NCBI RefSeq assembly: GCF_025118155.1 | Contig: NW_026251388.1 | Coordinates: forward strand, 1,453,641 to 1,517,640 | Origin: Cokeromyces recurvatus | Taxonomy: Eukaryota > Mucoromycota > Mucoromycetes > Mucorales > Mucoraceae | DNA length: 64,000 nt | Direction: 5' to 3' | Part shown: positions 1 to 10,878 of the stretch, one piece after another | Layout: each line of letters begins with the position of its first letter | Position numbering within the stretch: position 1 is the first letter of the stretch | Made by a program: the position numbers and the translations under genes | Notes under the pieces: generated by a model | What the model was told of the DNA's origin: nothing | Databases searched by the model: none | Seen by the model: the letters and a program-made list of their open reading frames with translations, nothing else

Positions 1-451
1 ATAAAATTGTTAAGACACTTTGTTCACCAGCTGAACGACACAAAAAAAAAGGATATGTTTTAGTCTAAAGACTAACAAAAGGTCATTCAGTTCGCCATAT
101 ATTTATACTAATTTAGTTAGGGGTAAAAGGGGGGTGACTCTCTCTTTTTTTTATTATTATTTTTACAACAAAGTTAAACAACTAGATTTCCGTTTACTTT
201 CTAAAGATACTATAACCACATACTTTTTTCACTCAAAGAATAAAACCGGCTTCTTAATAATACAGTTGAAACTGTTTTATGTGTTCCGTATGTAATTATT
301 CAGTATCAAAAGGGTTTGTTTTGGCCTTATATTTTATAATAATTACAACAAACAACACTTAATATATCAAAGTCTGCTTATAAAAACCGTAAAATTTTTA
401 TTTTTATCACCTTTTCTTTCTTTTTTCTCTACCTGTTATTGCTATCATAGT

Positions 452-730
452 ATGAAACGTAAAAGGAAATTCCTCTCTGACCCTAAGGAAGAGGAGGTCA
501 CTCTTAAAAAAAAAGAGGTATGTAACAGAATAGGGAAATCATTACTTAATAGTATACACACTCATGGTGTCTTTGTAATAGCGAGTAAAACTCTTCCCAA
601 ACCTGCTACTACTACTACTACTACTGCCAACTATGATGAACTCCTAGAAGTCTCTGACGATGATTTACAACCTCAAATAAAACTTCGCAAGAGAACAAGT
701 AAGTTTCATTATATTGAACTAATAAAGTAA
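452..730 (+). CDS. small Lys-rich hypothetical protein (92 aa if unspliced)
   Basis: An ORF from an ATG at 452 codes for a basic, Lys-rich N-terminus (MKRKRKF), a Thr run and an acidic EVSDDD patch. I recognise no family. A good donor, A|GTAAGT, lies at 699. Splicing from there to an AG at 752-753 keeps frame into a segment reading STVWNRDVMAAKNI and ending at a TGA near 868, so the true C-terminus may be that spliced version. The basic start suggests a nuclear protein, but this is inference. Nothing else nearby confirms expression. Confidence 0.35.
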   Translation: MKRKRKFLSDPKEEEVTLKKKEVCNRIGKSLLNSIHTHGVFVIASKTLPKPATTTTTTANYDELLEVSDDDLQPQIKLRKRTSKFHYIELIK

Positions 731-753
731 AAACTGATAAAATATAAATTAAG

Positions 754-926
754 GTCAAGAAAGCAGTACGGTATGGAATCGTGACGTGATGGCTGCTAAA
801 AACATAAACTACATTTTTACATACATGTCACAACATAAAAATAAAAAGACCTCTTGAATTTCAAAGATCTTCTTAAATGTATGTGAGCTCTATAACGGAT
901 TCGCATCCCTTACTTAACAGGTACAT
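754..926 (+). pseudogene. TnpB/Fanzor-like C-terminal relic
   Basis: Read from 754 the frame gives STVWNRDVMAAKNINYIF. This resembles the C-terminal RuvC-III-type end of TnpB/Fanzor-like proteins (pattern W-N-R-D-V-N-A-A-x-N-I), with Met where Asn is usual. After a TGA near 868 the +1 frame continues with RPLEFQRSS, a stop, then TDSHPLLNR, the kind of tail I associate with such ORFs in Mucorales. The frameshift and stops indicate a decayed copy. It may also be the last exon of the preceding ORF. Family assignment rests on a short motif. Confidence 0.35.
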
Positions 927-1325
927 AGTATATATTATATTATTATCTATCACTCTCGCTAACCTTTTCATTTTACTTTTTTTTTTTTTTTTCAAATAAT
1001 TTTTTTTATTTTTTTTCAAATAACTCTAATTGATATTTTAATTAATTTTTATTTATATTTCAAAAAATTCTAAACTTTTATTTAAATTATTTGAAAAATA
1101 CACATGAAATATAAACACAAGAAGTAGTTATAAGCCACATTATTTCGGTGACTGCTACTCCTTTATAATTTCGGAATTTCAAATTATAGAGTTTCGTATA
1201 GGGTGCCCTACCCCATACTTACTATCTTATTCTGAATATGTCAAAGGAATAAAATCTCCTATTTATATTTTTACATATTTACATATATTTATATACAACT
1301 ATTTCTTAATCATTAACGGAATAGA
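927..1325. other. intergenic, AT-rich; 5' flank of uL3m
   Basis: Poly-T and TTTATT-rich sequence with no ORF of note. It must contain the promoter of the mitochondrial ribosomal gene starting at 1326. I see no distinct motif. Confidence 0.6.
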
Positions 1326-2405
1326 ATGTCTTTGAGTTTATTTAAACATCTAACTTTTTCAACTAATAAGGCACTAAATCCATCACGCATTGTTATAGCA
1401 GCAGCATTTCATACTAGTCCTCTCTCAGCTAATGCAACCCCTGCTTCATCACAATGGACACCTAACTCTGTTCGTACAGGCGTCATTGCTAGAAAGAAAG
1501 GCATGACATCTGTTTGGAGCGAATCTGGTATTCGTATGCCTGTTACTGTTTTACAAGTAAATAGGGGGAGGGGGAAAAAAAAAGTTAATGCTTAATAATC
1601 TTATGCATGACACTCATATGTATATTATTAGTTAGAAAACGTGATTGTTACAGATATTCGTACTGAAGAAAAACATGGCTATAATGCTTTACAGATCGGA
1701 TGCACAGAAAAGAAAGAAAAAAACGTAACAAAGCCATTAATTGAACACTTTAAATCGTTGGGAGTTGGACTTCGACAAAAGTTATTTGAATTTCAAATTA
1801 CTAAGGATGCCTTTTTACCTATTGGTACTGAATTAACAGCTAATCATTTTGTTACAGGTCAATATGTGGATGTGACAGCGCCTTCGTGAGTGAAATAAAT
1901 AAAATATAAACACATAAAAAGTATCTAGTTAGGTGTTTTCTTATGTATATGTATATATGTGTATATATATTTATTTATATAGAATTGGTAAAGGTTTTGC
2001 TGGTGTCATGAAAAGATGGAATTTTAAAGGTCTTCCTGCTTCTCATGGTGTATCACTAACACATCGTTCAGGTGGTTCAACAGGCCAACGTAAGGTAAAG
2101 AATAAGTTATAATACACTTGAATATGAAAATATACTTATGATTGTTATATATATATGATTAGTGGCCTAGTAAAGTATTTAAAGGTAAAAAGATGGCTGG
2201 TCGTCTTGGTGGCGAAAATGTTACAGTTCAAAATTTGAAAGTTATCAAAGTTGACCCTGAATTAAATTTAATTTATGTGAAGGGCTCTATTCCTGGATTT
2301 GATGATCAGTTCGTTAAAATTAAAGATGCTGTCAAATTACGCGGCGAAAAGCTTTTTCCAAAGGAATCCATCCCCCCTCCTTTCCCTACATTTATGAGTC
2401 AATAG
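1326..2405 (+). CDS. MRPL3: mitochondrial large ribosomal subunit protein uL3m (279 aa, 4 exons)
   Basis: Structural protein of the mitochondrial 54S/39S large subunit, at the peptidyl-transferase end of the 21S rRNA. Exons 1326-1556, 1632-1885, 1983-2094 and 2163-2405; all junctions are GT-AG and in frame. The first ~35 residues are basic and hydroxylated without acids, as in a matrix-targeting peptide. Then come [13 protein letters not shown], the VTVLQ strand and [13 protein letters not shown]. The family signature is [24 protein letters not shown] near residues 185-207. Length fits bacterial-type L3 plus a presequence. The yeast counterpart is MRPL9. No second copy is seen. Confidence 0.95.
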
Positions 2406-2418
2406 TTTAGTTTAAATA

Positions 2419-2453
<35 letters not shown>

Positions 2454-2790
2454 AACAAAACAAAAAGAATAAACATATAGAATAGTTTGTATATAGTCTT
2501 ATATGCATGAATATATATATATTTATATAACATGTATTTTTACTTGATACAAATGGCATTAGGGGGAGAAGCAACACCATTCTCTTTGTTCAAAGGTGCG
2601 TTATTAAAAAAATAGGTGTATATTTTATCTTTAGCAGAGTCTTCTGCAAGGTCTTCAAGGAAAAACATTTAAAATTCAACTTTAGAACAATTTATATACA
2701 TGTAATCATATATTTCTTCTTTCACAGAAGGAGGGAAAAAAAAGAAAGAAAAGAAAAGCTAAAATAAATTACTTGATGTGGAAAAGCGCT
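2406..2790. other. convergent intergenic spacer with GA repeat
   Basis: 3' flanks of uL3m (+) and the SWIB gene (-). It contains an (AAAG)n-(AG)n purine run near 2416-2452 just after the uL3m stop and ATATAT stretches. No gene is seen. Confidence 0.6.
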
Positions 2791-3523
2791 TTATTTTTGT
2801 AATTCTTCTCTATCTTGGAGAATCTTTTTATAGTTGGCTTGCTCTTCAGCTGGAATCTTTTCGAAATATTTTTGTGTATATTTGTTAATAGTGAATGCAC
2901 TCACTTGTTCTAAATTATCACACAAAAGCTTGAATTTATCGTCACAATTAATGATTCTTTTATCTGTTTCTGACTGTAAGTTATGCTTTCTAATATATTC
3001 CCACATCTTTTTAACAGTTTGAGGACGAGAGCACTAGAACAAAATAATAATAAATAAAGTATATACATAAGAAGCTGATTAACAAGAACATAACAACTTA
3101 CTATATCGGTTCCAATAATGTCACTTAAAGGTGAAGTCACTTTATACACAGGCCAATCGATAGGCTTCTTGGGCTGTTGCTTCTTTTTTTTGGTTTCCTT
3201 TTTAATAGTAGGAGCAGTCGTCTTTTTAATCGACGTATCTTTTTTCTTTAAAACACGTTCCGAATCTTGCGAAGAAGTAGAAGCTTGTTGTTGGAAACTC
3301 AAAAAAACTTGTTCAATTAAAGTATTAATTTCCTTTTTTACATGATCTAAAGATGTTCCAATTTGAGCTTCTAATTCCTTTCTGATTTTTTTTGTGGTAA
3401 TCGTTGAAAGATCAGAGTTTTTCAATATTGCTATATAGTTATTTCGTGTTAATTGATGTTTTAATTTTTTTATTTTAAATGTTTCTATTCACCTTCAATA
3501 TTTGTTCTATATTGTTCAGTCAT
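2791..3523 (-). CDS. DEK_C plus SWIB domain protein (UAF30/TRI1-like, 200 aa, 3 exons)
   Basis: Exons on the minus strand: 3523-3493 (31 nt), 3430-3102 and 3033-2791, all in frame. Residues ~1-55 form a DEK C-terminal domain (ILKNSDLSTITTKKIRKELE). A Lys/Thr-rich linker follows, and the SWIB/MDM2-type domain occupies ~115-195 (PVYKVTSPLSDIIGTD, then MWEYIRKHNLQ, then IINCDDKFKLL). This arrangement is that of yeast UAF30 and TRI1. UAF30 is a subunit of the upstream activating factor for RNA polymerase I; TRI1 is poorly characterised. A chromatin or rDNA transcription role is therefore likely, but which paralogue this is cannot be decided. The 31-nt first exon is needed to complete the DEK_C helix. 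Confidence 0.88.
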
Positions 3524-4043
3524 TTACTATTTAGCTAAGCTTTTTGTTTTAAAAATAACAAAAAAAAAAAAAATAAAATAAGACAAAATATCCTATGTTT
3601 ATTGTTAATATTTTTTTTTTTCAAGTACACGCGGCTGCTGTTGCATCTTTTTTTTTTGTGATTTTTAATAAGGATTTTATTATTTTTGACAAGTACAATA
3701 ATCTATTTGAATTTCATTATATTAAATTAACAATAGATTTATAAGCTCTTTTCTTTATTATTTATTCCTCATCATTTTTCTATTTTAAATAGTTACTATA
3801 GGCACATTTTATGATGCATTTATACCTTATACAGCGCTGATGAGTTCAATTAACGTTTTTAAAAATTCTAATTAGCGGAAGCTAAAACCTCAATTTATGT
3901 AATAAAATAAATCAATAAGTATGCTCAAATTTCCCAAATAGCAATTCTGAAAAAAAAAAGGTAAAAGCTTTTTAATAATCAAATGGCGTTTTTATTTTTA
4001 TACATTGTATTTTAAACATGAGTATAATAAGAATTTTTTTTTA
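3524..4043. other. intergenic, AT-rich, no gene seen
   Basis: Short poly-A/T runs and scattered stops in all frames. It separates the SWIB gene (leftward) from a small rightward ORF. No regulatory motif is recognised. Confidence 0.55.
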
Positions 4044-4295
4044 ATGGAAGAGGACCAAGGTAGAATCACCACAGAAGATGGTGAAGATGTTATGGATATA
4101 TTATTGAAGAAGGGAGTGAAGAATTTAACAAATTTAACAGCACATAAAGAAGCGGAGCCCATTCTCATTAAACTCGATCCCGAAGATAAAAATGTAGAAA
4201 ATAGAATGGAAGTTGTAGCTGAAAAAGTAAAGAAAATAAAAAAAAAAGATAGATTACGTGCTGTCAATAAATATAATAGCTATACCAACGATTAA
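4044..4295 (+). CDS. small acidic/basic hypothetical protein (83 aa)
   Basis: The first in-frame ATG is at 4044 (MEEDQGRITT). The reading frame is open further upstream but without an ATG. The protein is charged throughout: an acidic N-terminal half and a Lys-rich C-terminal helix (VVAEKVKKIKKKDRLRAV). Codon use and the absence of low-complexity repeats look gene-like. I do not recognise the family. It lies directly upstream of a Tc1/mariner relic but shares no transposase motif. It could be a complete small gene or the last exon of a longer one, although no upstream exon is evident. Confidence 0.4.
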   Translation: MEEDQGRITTEDGEDVMDILLKKGVKNLTNLTAHKEAEPILIKLDPEDKNVENRMEVVAEKVKKIKKKDRLRAVNKYNSYTND

Positions 4296-4489
4296 AAGAC
4301 TTTATTTTTCTACTATTTGAATATCAAGTTTTTTTTTTTGTTGCAAAATCTGGAAGAATGGCGGGCAATATTGAACGTACTGTATAGACTTGGGCTAAAA
4401 TAATTAAAAATAAATTTGAAAAGGATATATATGAGAATCAAACACATTTAGTTAACTGTCCCGAGATCCAATTGCAGGAGAAGCAACAA

Positions 4490-4790
4490 TACTATTTTGA
4501 TTAAGTTCTATGATGACAAATCATTTACGACAGCTGATAGTCTTATGGCAGCATTTAAGAGTTTTAATTTAAAAAGAACCCACAGTCAATAATTTTATGT
4601 AATTTATCAATTAAGAAGCCTGTTGCTCGAAGTGTCGAAAATGTATAAATGAGAGATATGAAAGGTTTCGATACTAGACTTCAACAGACAAGGATTATAT
4701 TAAAAATTGTATTTTTATTAATAGATCCGGTTTCGATATTCATATGAGGCTCTCTTATAATGTATAAAAATAAAAACACCATTTGGCTAT
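4490..4790 (+). pseudogene. Tc1/mariner-like transposase relic
   Basis: Decayed transposase text can be followed across shifting frames. From 4500 it reads KFYDDKSFTTADSLMAAFKSF; near 4600, NLSIKKPVARSVENV; and near 4650-4760, ERYERF, a stop, TSTDKDYIKNCIFINRSGFDIHMR. The last block corresponds to the region around the second catalytic Asp of Tc1/mariner DD(E/D) enzymes (usually F-I-D-E-S-G-F-N-x-H-M-R), with Asn-Arg in place of Asp-Glu. Stops and frameshifts show it is dead. Faint continuation (KGVISTSNSGH) appears near 4810. I could not define terminal inverted repeats. Confidence 0.7.
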
Positions 4791-5835
4791 ATATTTATAT
4801 ATATAAAAGGAGTTATTTCAACTTCGAATTCAGGTCATGCAATTTATGTATTTGCTTTTTTTTTTGTCTCCATACTTACCTTTTTTCTTTGCGGAAAACT
4901 TCATAATTCAACTACCATGGCACAACTTCGTATGAATTGCCCTGGTTGAATAGCTATTTTAGCCTTCGTGCTTTGTTATTCGCAGTGGAAAACTGCTTTG
5001 GCTTACACAATAGGGATTTAGGTGAATAGGCTATGTATGGGGATCTCTGACATAGCAACTAGTATCCTCTTCTCGCCTCTTTTTTTTAATCTTTCAAGTT
5101 AGATAAGCTTTCACCTTCTCGTGGTTAGTTCTGTTAATCATAGCTTTTTTTTTTTTTTTTTTTTTTGCAATAAGAACTAAGAAAGGCATTTTTGTTATTT
5201 AAATAAAAAACGAATTTGATTTATATTAGTGTTTAGAATTTATGTTTAATTTGTTTATGACCATACTATTAGTAGTAGACGTTTTAGAGGGGTGCTTAAG
5301 ACTGAAATACAAGATTTTGTTTCTCTTGGCTGATTATATATCTTTTCTTTTTTTTCCCCTATTCTTTTATCTCTATGAATTGATATTTTAATGGCTTAAT
5401 TAGTTCTTCCGTACCCCCCTCTTCCTATTGAAAATCCTGGTCCCAAGTTGCTGCAATGGTTATTTAATAACTGAAGCTAATGTATTATTATTCATTTTTT
5501 ATAACATTGGTATATTTTTTCCTTTACTTCATCCCTCCCCCCATCTCTTTCTTTATTTTGCGTCTCTTACAATGGTTTTTTATGTTCTTTTTTTCTATTA
5601 TTTTATTAAGCTGATCCAGTATCATTTAGATACTATGTGCTCATAAAGATCAAAAATTTAATCATGTAATCGTATAGATATGCCTTTGAATTTAAATTAG
5701 AGCATTTTATTTTTTTTTTTTTATTTTTTTTTTTTAAAAAAAAGTCCGCGCTTTACCATCGTCTATTACTACTAACAAGCTACCTTTTATTTTCTTTTCT
5801 TTTGTTTTATTATAATATAAAATAAGATTAACATC
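4791..5835. other. intergenic: possible transposon tail, then promoter side of the ZIP gene
   Basis: A moderately GC-richer patch at about 4910-5080 may be the remainder of the Tc1-like element. Beyond it are long T runs (5143-5166, 5711-5734) and no gene-like ORF. The 5428-5646 open frame is hydrophobic T-rich translation without domain content. Confidence 0.5.
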
Positions 5836-6992
5836 ATGTCATTTCAGGCAACCGCATTCGCATTTCTGTTTCCAGGAAATGCAATGACAAATTCTATCTT
5901 AGCTACAGCTTATATTTCTATCTTTCCAAATCTTCTTCTTTATTTTGTTCCTCCTGATATTAATACAGGTGCTTTAAACGTGTTAGTTAGTTTTGCTGTT
6001 GGTAAGAACGAAATATATATTTTTATATATACATATATGCCTTCATATAAATAAAGTTCACCTCTAATTATACTATTTTTTTTATATATATAAAATGGAA
6101 AGGTGGACTTTTGGGTGACGTCTTTCTTCATTTACTTCCTCATGCTTTCTTGGGTGAAAAGACAGAAGAACATTCATTCGTCGAGATTGATAATCAAAAG
6201 AATGTACTTATAGGTACAGGTATTTTTATTGGTTTATTTTTCTTTTTCTTTATGGATAAGATGATGCGTATTGTGAATGGAGGTAGTGGTCATGATCACG
6301 GTAGTCATCAACATCATCATCATCACGAAGAACCTACTTCATCAGCTATGACTTCAGCTCTCGAAAAGGAAGATAATAGTGCTATTCGTCAACGTAAACA
6401 GGTTGTTGAACAAGTGAAAAAGGAGCTTGATAAGGATGAAAAACATAAAGAGGGAATTAAATTAAGTGCCTATCTTAATTTACTTGCTGATTTCACACAT
6501 AACATGACAGATGGTCTCGCCATGGCTGCTTCCTTTTATGCTTCTCCTGCTGTAGGCGCTACAACCGCAGTAGCTGTTTTCTTTCATGAAATTCCTCATG
6601 AAGTAGGTGATTATGCTATTTTAGTTCAATCTGGCTTTAGCAAGCAAAAAGCTATGATGGCTCAATTCACAACTGCTGTAGGTGCCTTCTTAGGTACCAT
6701 CATTGGTATCATAATTGAAGAAAGATCTCTTGCAAATAGAGCAGCTGACATAAAGTCAAATATGACTAATGTAGTAGGCTTATTTGGTACTGATCTTCGT
6801 TGGGGAGATCTTGTTATTCCATTTGCTGCAGGTGGTTTCCTTTATATTGCAACTGTAGGTGTTATTCCTGAATTATTAGAAGTTACAGGCAATATAAAGA
6901 AGGATAAAAAGCAAGCCTTTACAGAGTTTATTGCTATGTTTGTTGGTTTAAGTTTAATGTTCTTTATTGCTTGGAATGATATCCCTGCCTAA
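5836..6992 (+). CDS. YKE4: ZIP-family zinc transporter, SLC39A7/ZIP13/YKE4 type (351 aa, 2 exons)
   Basis: Exons 5836-6001 and 6103-6992; the junction rebuilds SFAVGGLLGDVFLHLLPHAF, the canonical TM1-TM2 region of LIV-1 ZIPs. A cytosolic or lumenal His loop (HDHGSHQHHHHH, residues ~119-130) follows TM3. TM4 carries HNMTDG (~188-193) and TM5 carries the LIV-1 signature HEIPHEVGD (~217-225), whose His and Glu residues bind metal. About eight membrane segments are visible. Family members of this branch move zinc across ER or Golgi membranes into the cytosol; YKE4 in yeast is ER-located. The protein is short at the N-terminus and lacks the long His-rich lead of animal ZIP7. Confidence 0.93.
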
Positions 6993-7158
6993 ATAAAAAT
7001 AAAAAAAATAAAATAAAATAAAATAAAAAAAAATAAAAAATAAAACAAAAATAAACTTATTTTTTTATTATTATTATTTAATACAATAAAGCTTTGAGGA
7101 GCTATATTAATAATTGCTCTATAAATAAACAAATGTATACAACACAATGATGGCGTAA

Positions 7159-8937
7159 TTAATCATCGCTATCCGACGAGCTACCAGAACCCGATAAACT
7201 CTCTTCATCTTCATCCTCTATTTGTGTAAACAACTGTTAATATAAAGATATGTAAAATATTCAATTTATTTAACTTACTGAATAATGCCCTGAGAGACAT
7301 TGGACCTGCGCCGGCTGTATTAACTACATTGGGTGGTCTAACTGATGTTGGTGTATGAAGTAAAGAAGATGTATTATAAGGCGCTGATTGGAAAGTAGGA
7401 GGCACCGATGGGGTATCATTTTGAGGTGATCCTGGTGCTGAGGGGCCGCCTCTGGATAGACTCATGCTAATATCGTTAGCTAAGGACTCAAGATCTTCGT
7501 CATCACTACTATCATCACTACTGCTACCACTTTCACTTTCACTACCACTACCACTTGATGAATCTGTTGTCTCTGAACTACTACTGCTCATTTCAGAATC
7601 AGAGCTAGAGTCTTCATTAGAAGAGGATGAACTATCTTCATCAATGATTTCCTCATTCTTATTGGTCACTTTTAGACGTTTGATTCTACTACGATCTTCA
7701 AATTCATCTGAATTTGTTTTATGAAGAACATGATTTATAGGGGTGTTAATAGTAGGTGTTCCTGTTGTTGATAGGGTAGGAGATATAGCATCAGGATGTC
7801 GAATAGGTACTGAAGCCATTTTTAATTTACGTTTCTTTGGCGTTGACTTGTTAGATGCAGTATTTAGACTGCTTTGACTAACAGGTGAGTTAGATGTAAT
7901 GGGTGTGTTGGGTAAAGTCAAACTAATGGGAACACTAGGAGAGGATATATGGGTAGATGCTTCTGAAACATTTACTAAAGGAGAGGGAGTAGGGATGGGT
8001 TGAGGTCGAGAGAGGATACTAGGAGTAGAAATTTCTTCAAAAGTATCTGATCCAGATTCTGATTCGCTATCTAAAATAGCATCCATATCTTTTGATATAT
8101 CAAAATCAAAATCATCCACACCTGCAGAAGTATCTTCAGCAGCCAACATTAGAGATGGGGCGGGTGATGGTACTTTTACAGGAGCAGGTGGTGTGGATAA
8201 TTTTACAGGAGCAGGTGGTGTGGATACTTTCACAGGTACAGAAGGTGTCAGTAGTTTTACAGGTACAGGTGGCGTTGGTGCTTTTACAGGTACAGAAGAT
8301 GCAGATACTTTTACAGGTACAGGTGGTGTTTGTAAAACTGGCTGCTTAGCAACGGATGGTGAACGCGTCGTATGATTATTAGGTAAAACTAATGTGTCAT
8401 TTCTATCTGATAAACTGATTTCTGCACTTTGCAGTTCAATAGTAAAAGTCTATATTTAAAAGTTAGAACAAGTCATTCTCCTTTATGAATACACATATAA
8501 AAGAAAAAGTAAATTACCTTTGCTACTTCATCATAAATAAGAATACAATTATGCTCATCTTTAGTATTTACATGAGCATCATAAAGAACATTAGGTTTCT
8601 AAGAAATAATAACTATTATTAAGAGTTTTTTCTTCTTTTTTTTTATCATAAAAATATGAAGAACATTACATTTGAGCTCCTCATTTCAATTTGACAATTG
8701 CCATTTTTTCTTTCTAATTTGGCTTCTTTTCCAAAGATGTTAAAATCTGAACTTGTTTTGTCTAAAATATATTAAATGAGTTAATCCAGTTAACAATATA
8801 TACATGTACAAGATCGAATTTTATTTGAATTTACGTATAACGTTAAAGAACTTTTGCGTTTTCTTTTTAATTTTTCCATCAAACGACTTGCCTACAGTTA
8901 ATTTGTAACGTCCTTTCTCCAAAAATTTAAAGGGCAT
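7159..8937 (-). CDS. EAF-family RNA polymerase II elongation factor (501 aa, 5 exons)
   Basis: Exons on the minus strand: 8937-8835, 8761-8670, 8598-8518, 8449-7279 and 7217-7159, with in-frame GT-AG junctions. Residues ~1-110 resemble the ELL-associated factor N-terminal domain: GRYKLTVGKSFDGK at the start, a basic KNGNCQIE strand and the NCILIYDEVAKTFTIEL block. The rest is disordered: tandem TPPxPVKV repeats at about residues 130-200, acidic and Ser-rich runs, and a short SGSGSSSDSDD end. EAF proteins pair with ELL and stimulate Pol II elongation; the transactivating part is normally the acidic Ser-rich C-terminus, as here. The final 59-nt exon depends on the acceptor ACAAATAG at 7218-7220. 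Confidence 0.75.
8165..8335 (-). repeat. in-gene tandem repeat coding PxPVKV units
   Basis: On the plus strand, units of about 30 nt of the type CTTTTACAGGTACAGGTGGTGTNGNTA recur roughly six times, slightly diverged. On the coding strand they give TPPVPVKV, APTPPVPVKL, TPSVPVKV and TPPAPVKL. The period is a multiple of three, so copy-number change keeps frame. Confidence 0.85.
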
Positions 8938-9570
8938 GAAAAAAACGATTTTTATAGATGAAAATAAGGATTAAATGATTTTGGTGCTTTTTTTTTTTCT
9001 GATCTGAAAAAAAAAACAAATAAATGATAAATGTATGTATATAAATATATATATATGTATATGTATAAATAACTATAGACTTTAAGAGCTTAGGTTTAGA
9101 TAACTATAATATATTGGTAAGACGATTAAATAAATAAACGTTTATATATGAATAAATAAATAAAAAAGACAATTTAAGATCCAAGCAATATATGTAGTGT
9201 AGAACCGGAAAAAAAAGTTAAAGTCATTTTATTTTATTTCTCCCCAATCAAAATCGTTATTTATGATAGACGGAATAAAAAAAAAAAGCTAGACAGATAA
9301 TATAAAAAAAGTTAGTAGATAAGCTATTCGTTTATATCAGAGATATATAAATCAAAAACCTTAGAGCAGTTCGTTACTCTACACAGAGTCGTTGCTTATC
9401 TACAAGGAATATCATGTATGAAACCAAAACTGTTGTATTCTTAACATAAAGATCTAATAGCATAGCAAAATGAGTTTATAGTCAGAAGATACCATTGCAA
9501 AATAAATATTACTTGTCTTATAAAAGGAAATGCAGGCTTATCTTAAGAATAGTATTGTGATGGTTGATAA
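8938..9570. other. intergenic, AT-rich; left part of LINE relic not readable
   Basis: Starts with the promoter side of the EAF gene (leftward). Beyond ~9350 there may be strongly decayed upstream reverse-transcriptase sequence, but I could not align any motif with confidence. Confidence 0.45.
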
Positions 9571-9574
9571 TAGA

Positions 9575-9998
9575 TACAACTAACGTTATATTAAATGAAT
9601 AATTGCTTCTTCAAAGTTCTCAACAATTTTCTGATACTTACACAGCATCTCGAATTAATTCTTTATTCTATGCTGATAATGTAGTTCTTATCACAACTCA
9701 AAATAGAATACATAAGCTACTTCAAAATTGTAAATAGTATTGCTATGAGCTGGGATACAGATGGAATCCAACTCCATGTGTTATACTTGACCCAATTATA
9801 TGTTATATATACAAATATAGGATGCTCCGATTCAGGGATATGATTTGTTTTCCTATGATAGAGTAACATTTAGCCCAGGTGGGGTCCTTCATACTTTTGA
9901 ACTTATCTTTAGTAACACTACCGAAGCTTTTGAAACTATGAACTAAACATAAGCCATTGATATTAACAGTAAAGGATTTAATAATAAAAGATTTAACA

Positions 9999-10034
<36 letters not shown>

Positions 10035-10240
10035 GATTCTATTCCCAAATGACTCAACTTCGATTTGAATATGGCTTAGCTATTTCTAAAATTACTTCAG
10101 TTCAGTGCTGTAAATTAGAAGATGCTCAAAACATATACAGTATAAAGATATCTGGCAGTTCAAGTATGCCAACTAATAAAGTGAACTATAAATGCACTTT
10201 TATCTCAATCATTACAGGACTCTGCAACTAAATCTTAATG
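9575..10240 (+). pseudogene. LINE (non-LTR retrotransposon) reverse-transcriptase relic
   Basis: Around 9653 the frame reads SRINSLFYADNVVLITTQNR, the RT catalytic box (Y/F-A-D-D) with the second Asp changed to Asn. It continues as YCYELGYRWNPTPCVILDP after a TAG, then PGGVLHTFELIFSNTTEAF near 9880, and after a ~35-T insertion as MTQLRFEYGLAISKIT plus KLEDAQNIYSIKISG (10049-10231). This is the thumb/connector order of fungal LINE polyproteins. At least five stops, frame changes and the T tract show it is inactive. Confidence 0.8.
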
Positions 10241-10823
10241 ATTGAAACTATCGTCAACTAATCCAGTCAACCTAAAGTACAGTCCTTAACACACACCAGA
10301 AACTTAAAAACAACAGATTAGACCCTATCCTTTGGCTTTCTAAGTCTTTTATTGTTGGATGTAATTTATGTAGTTATTGGTACCTTGGGGTAGTTACCTA
10401 ATAGTCATTCAACTTATCATCCCAAACCCTCCCCCCCTTTACAGAACTCTCTACTCCTTTATTTTGAATAAGCTTACAGCATACCAATCATGTTTATATT
10501 GAAATATTCTTCCTTGGTTTGTCCATTTGTTAGCTACTTGTATAACCAACTTGATTAATTTTTCCTTCTCCCCATATAAATTTCCCTTTATTGACTTTAC
10601 AGTTCCTTAATTGTTTCCCCTCTCTTTCTTCTCCACTATTCGTATCATAGCTATACTTTGTTCCATTTTAATTACTTTCCTTCTTTACCCTTTTTACCCT
10701 TGACTATAACAGAGTTTTTCTTTTTAGTATCTTTTTTCTTTTTTTTTTTTAAAAAAAAACTATTGTTTAAACATATTATTTACTTTCAACGGCCATTAAT
10801 TATTACTCATTAAGCTACTTTGT

Positions 10824-10878
<55 letters not shown>

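Noticed and set aside
4880..5080. GC-richer patch tested by eye for a tRNA
   Set aside because: No 7-bp acceptor closure, D-arm or T-loop GTTCRAxxC arrangement at correct spacing.
5428..5646. 72-residue hydrophobic plus-strand ORF
   Set aside because: Product of T-rich sequence; no motif and no splice partners.
7464..7724. Plus-strand Leu/Ser-rich ORF
   Set aside because: Antisense shadow of the Ser/Asp-rich part of the EAF gene.
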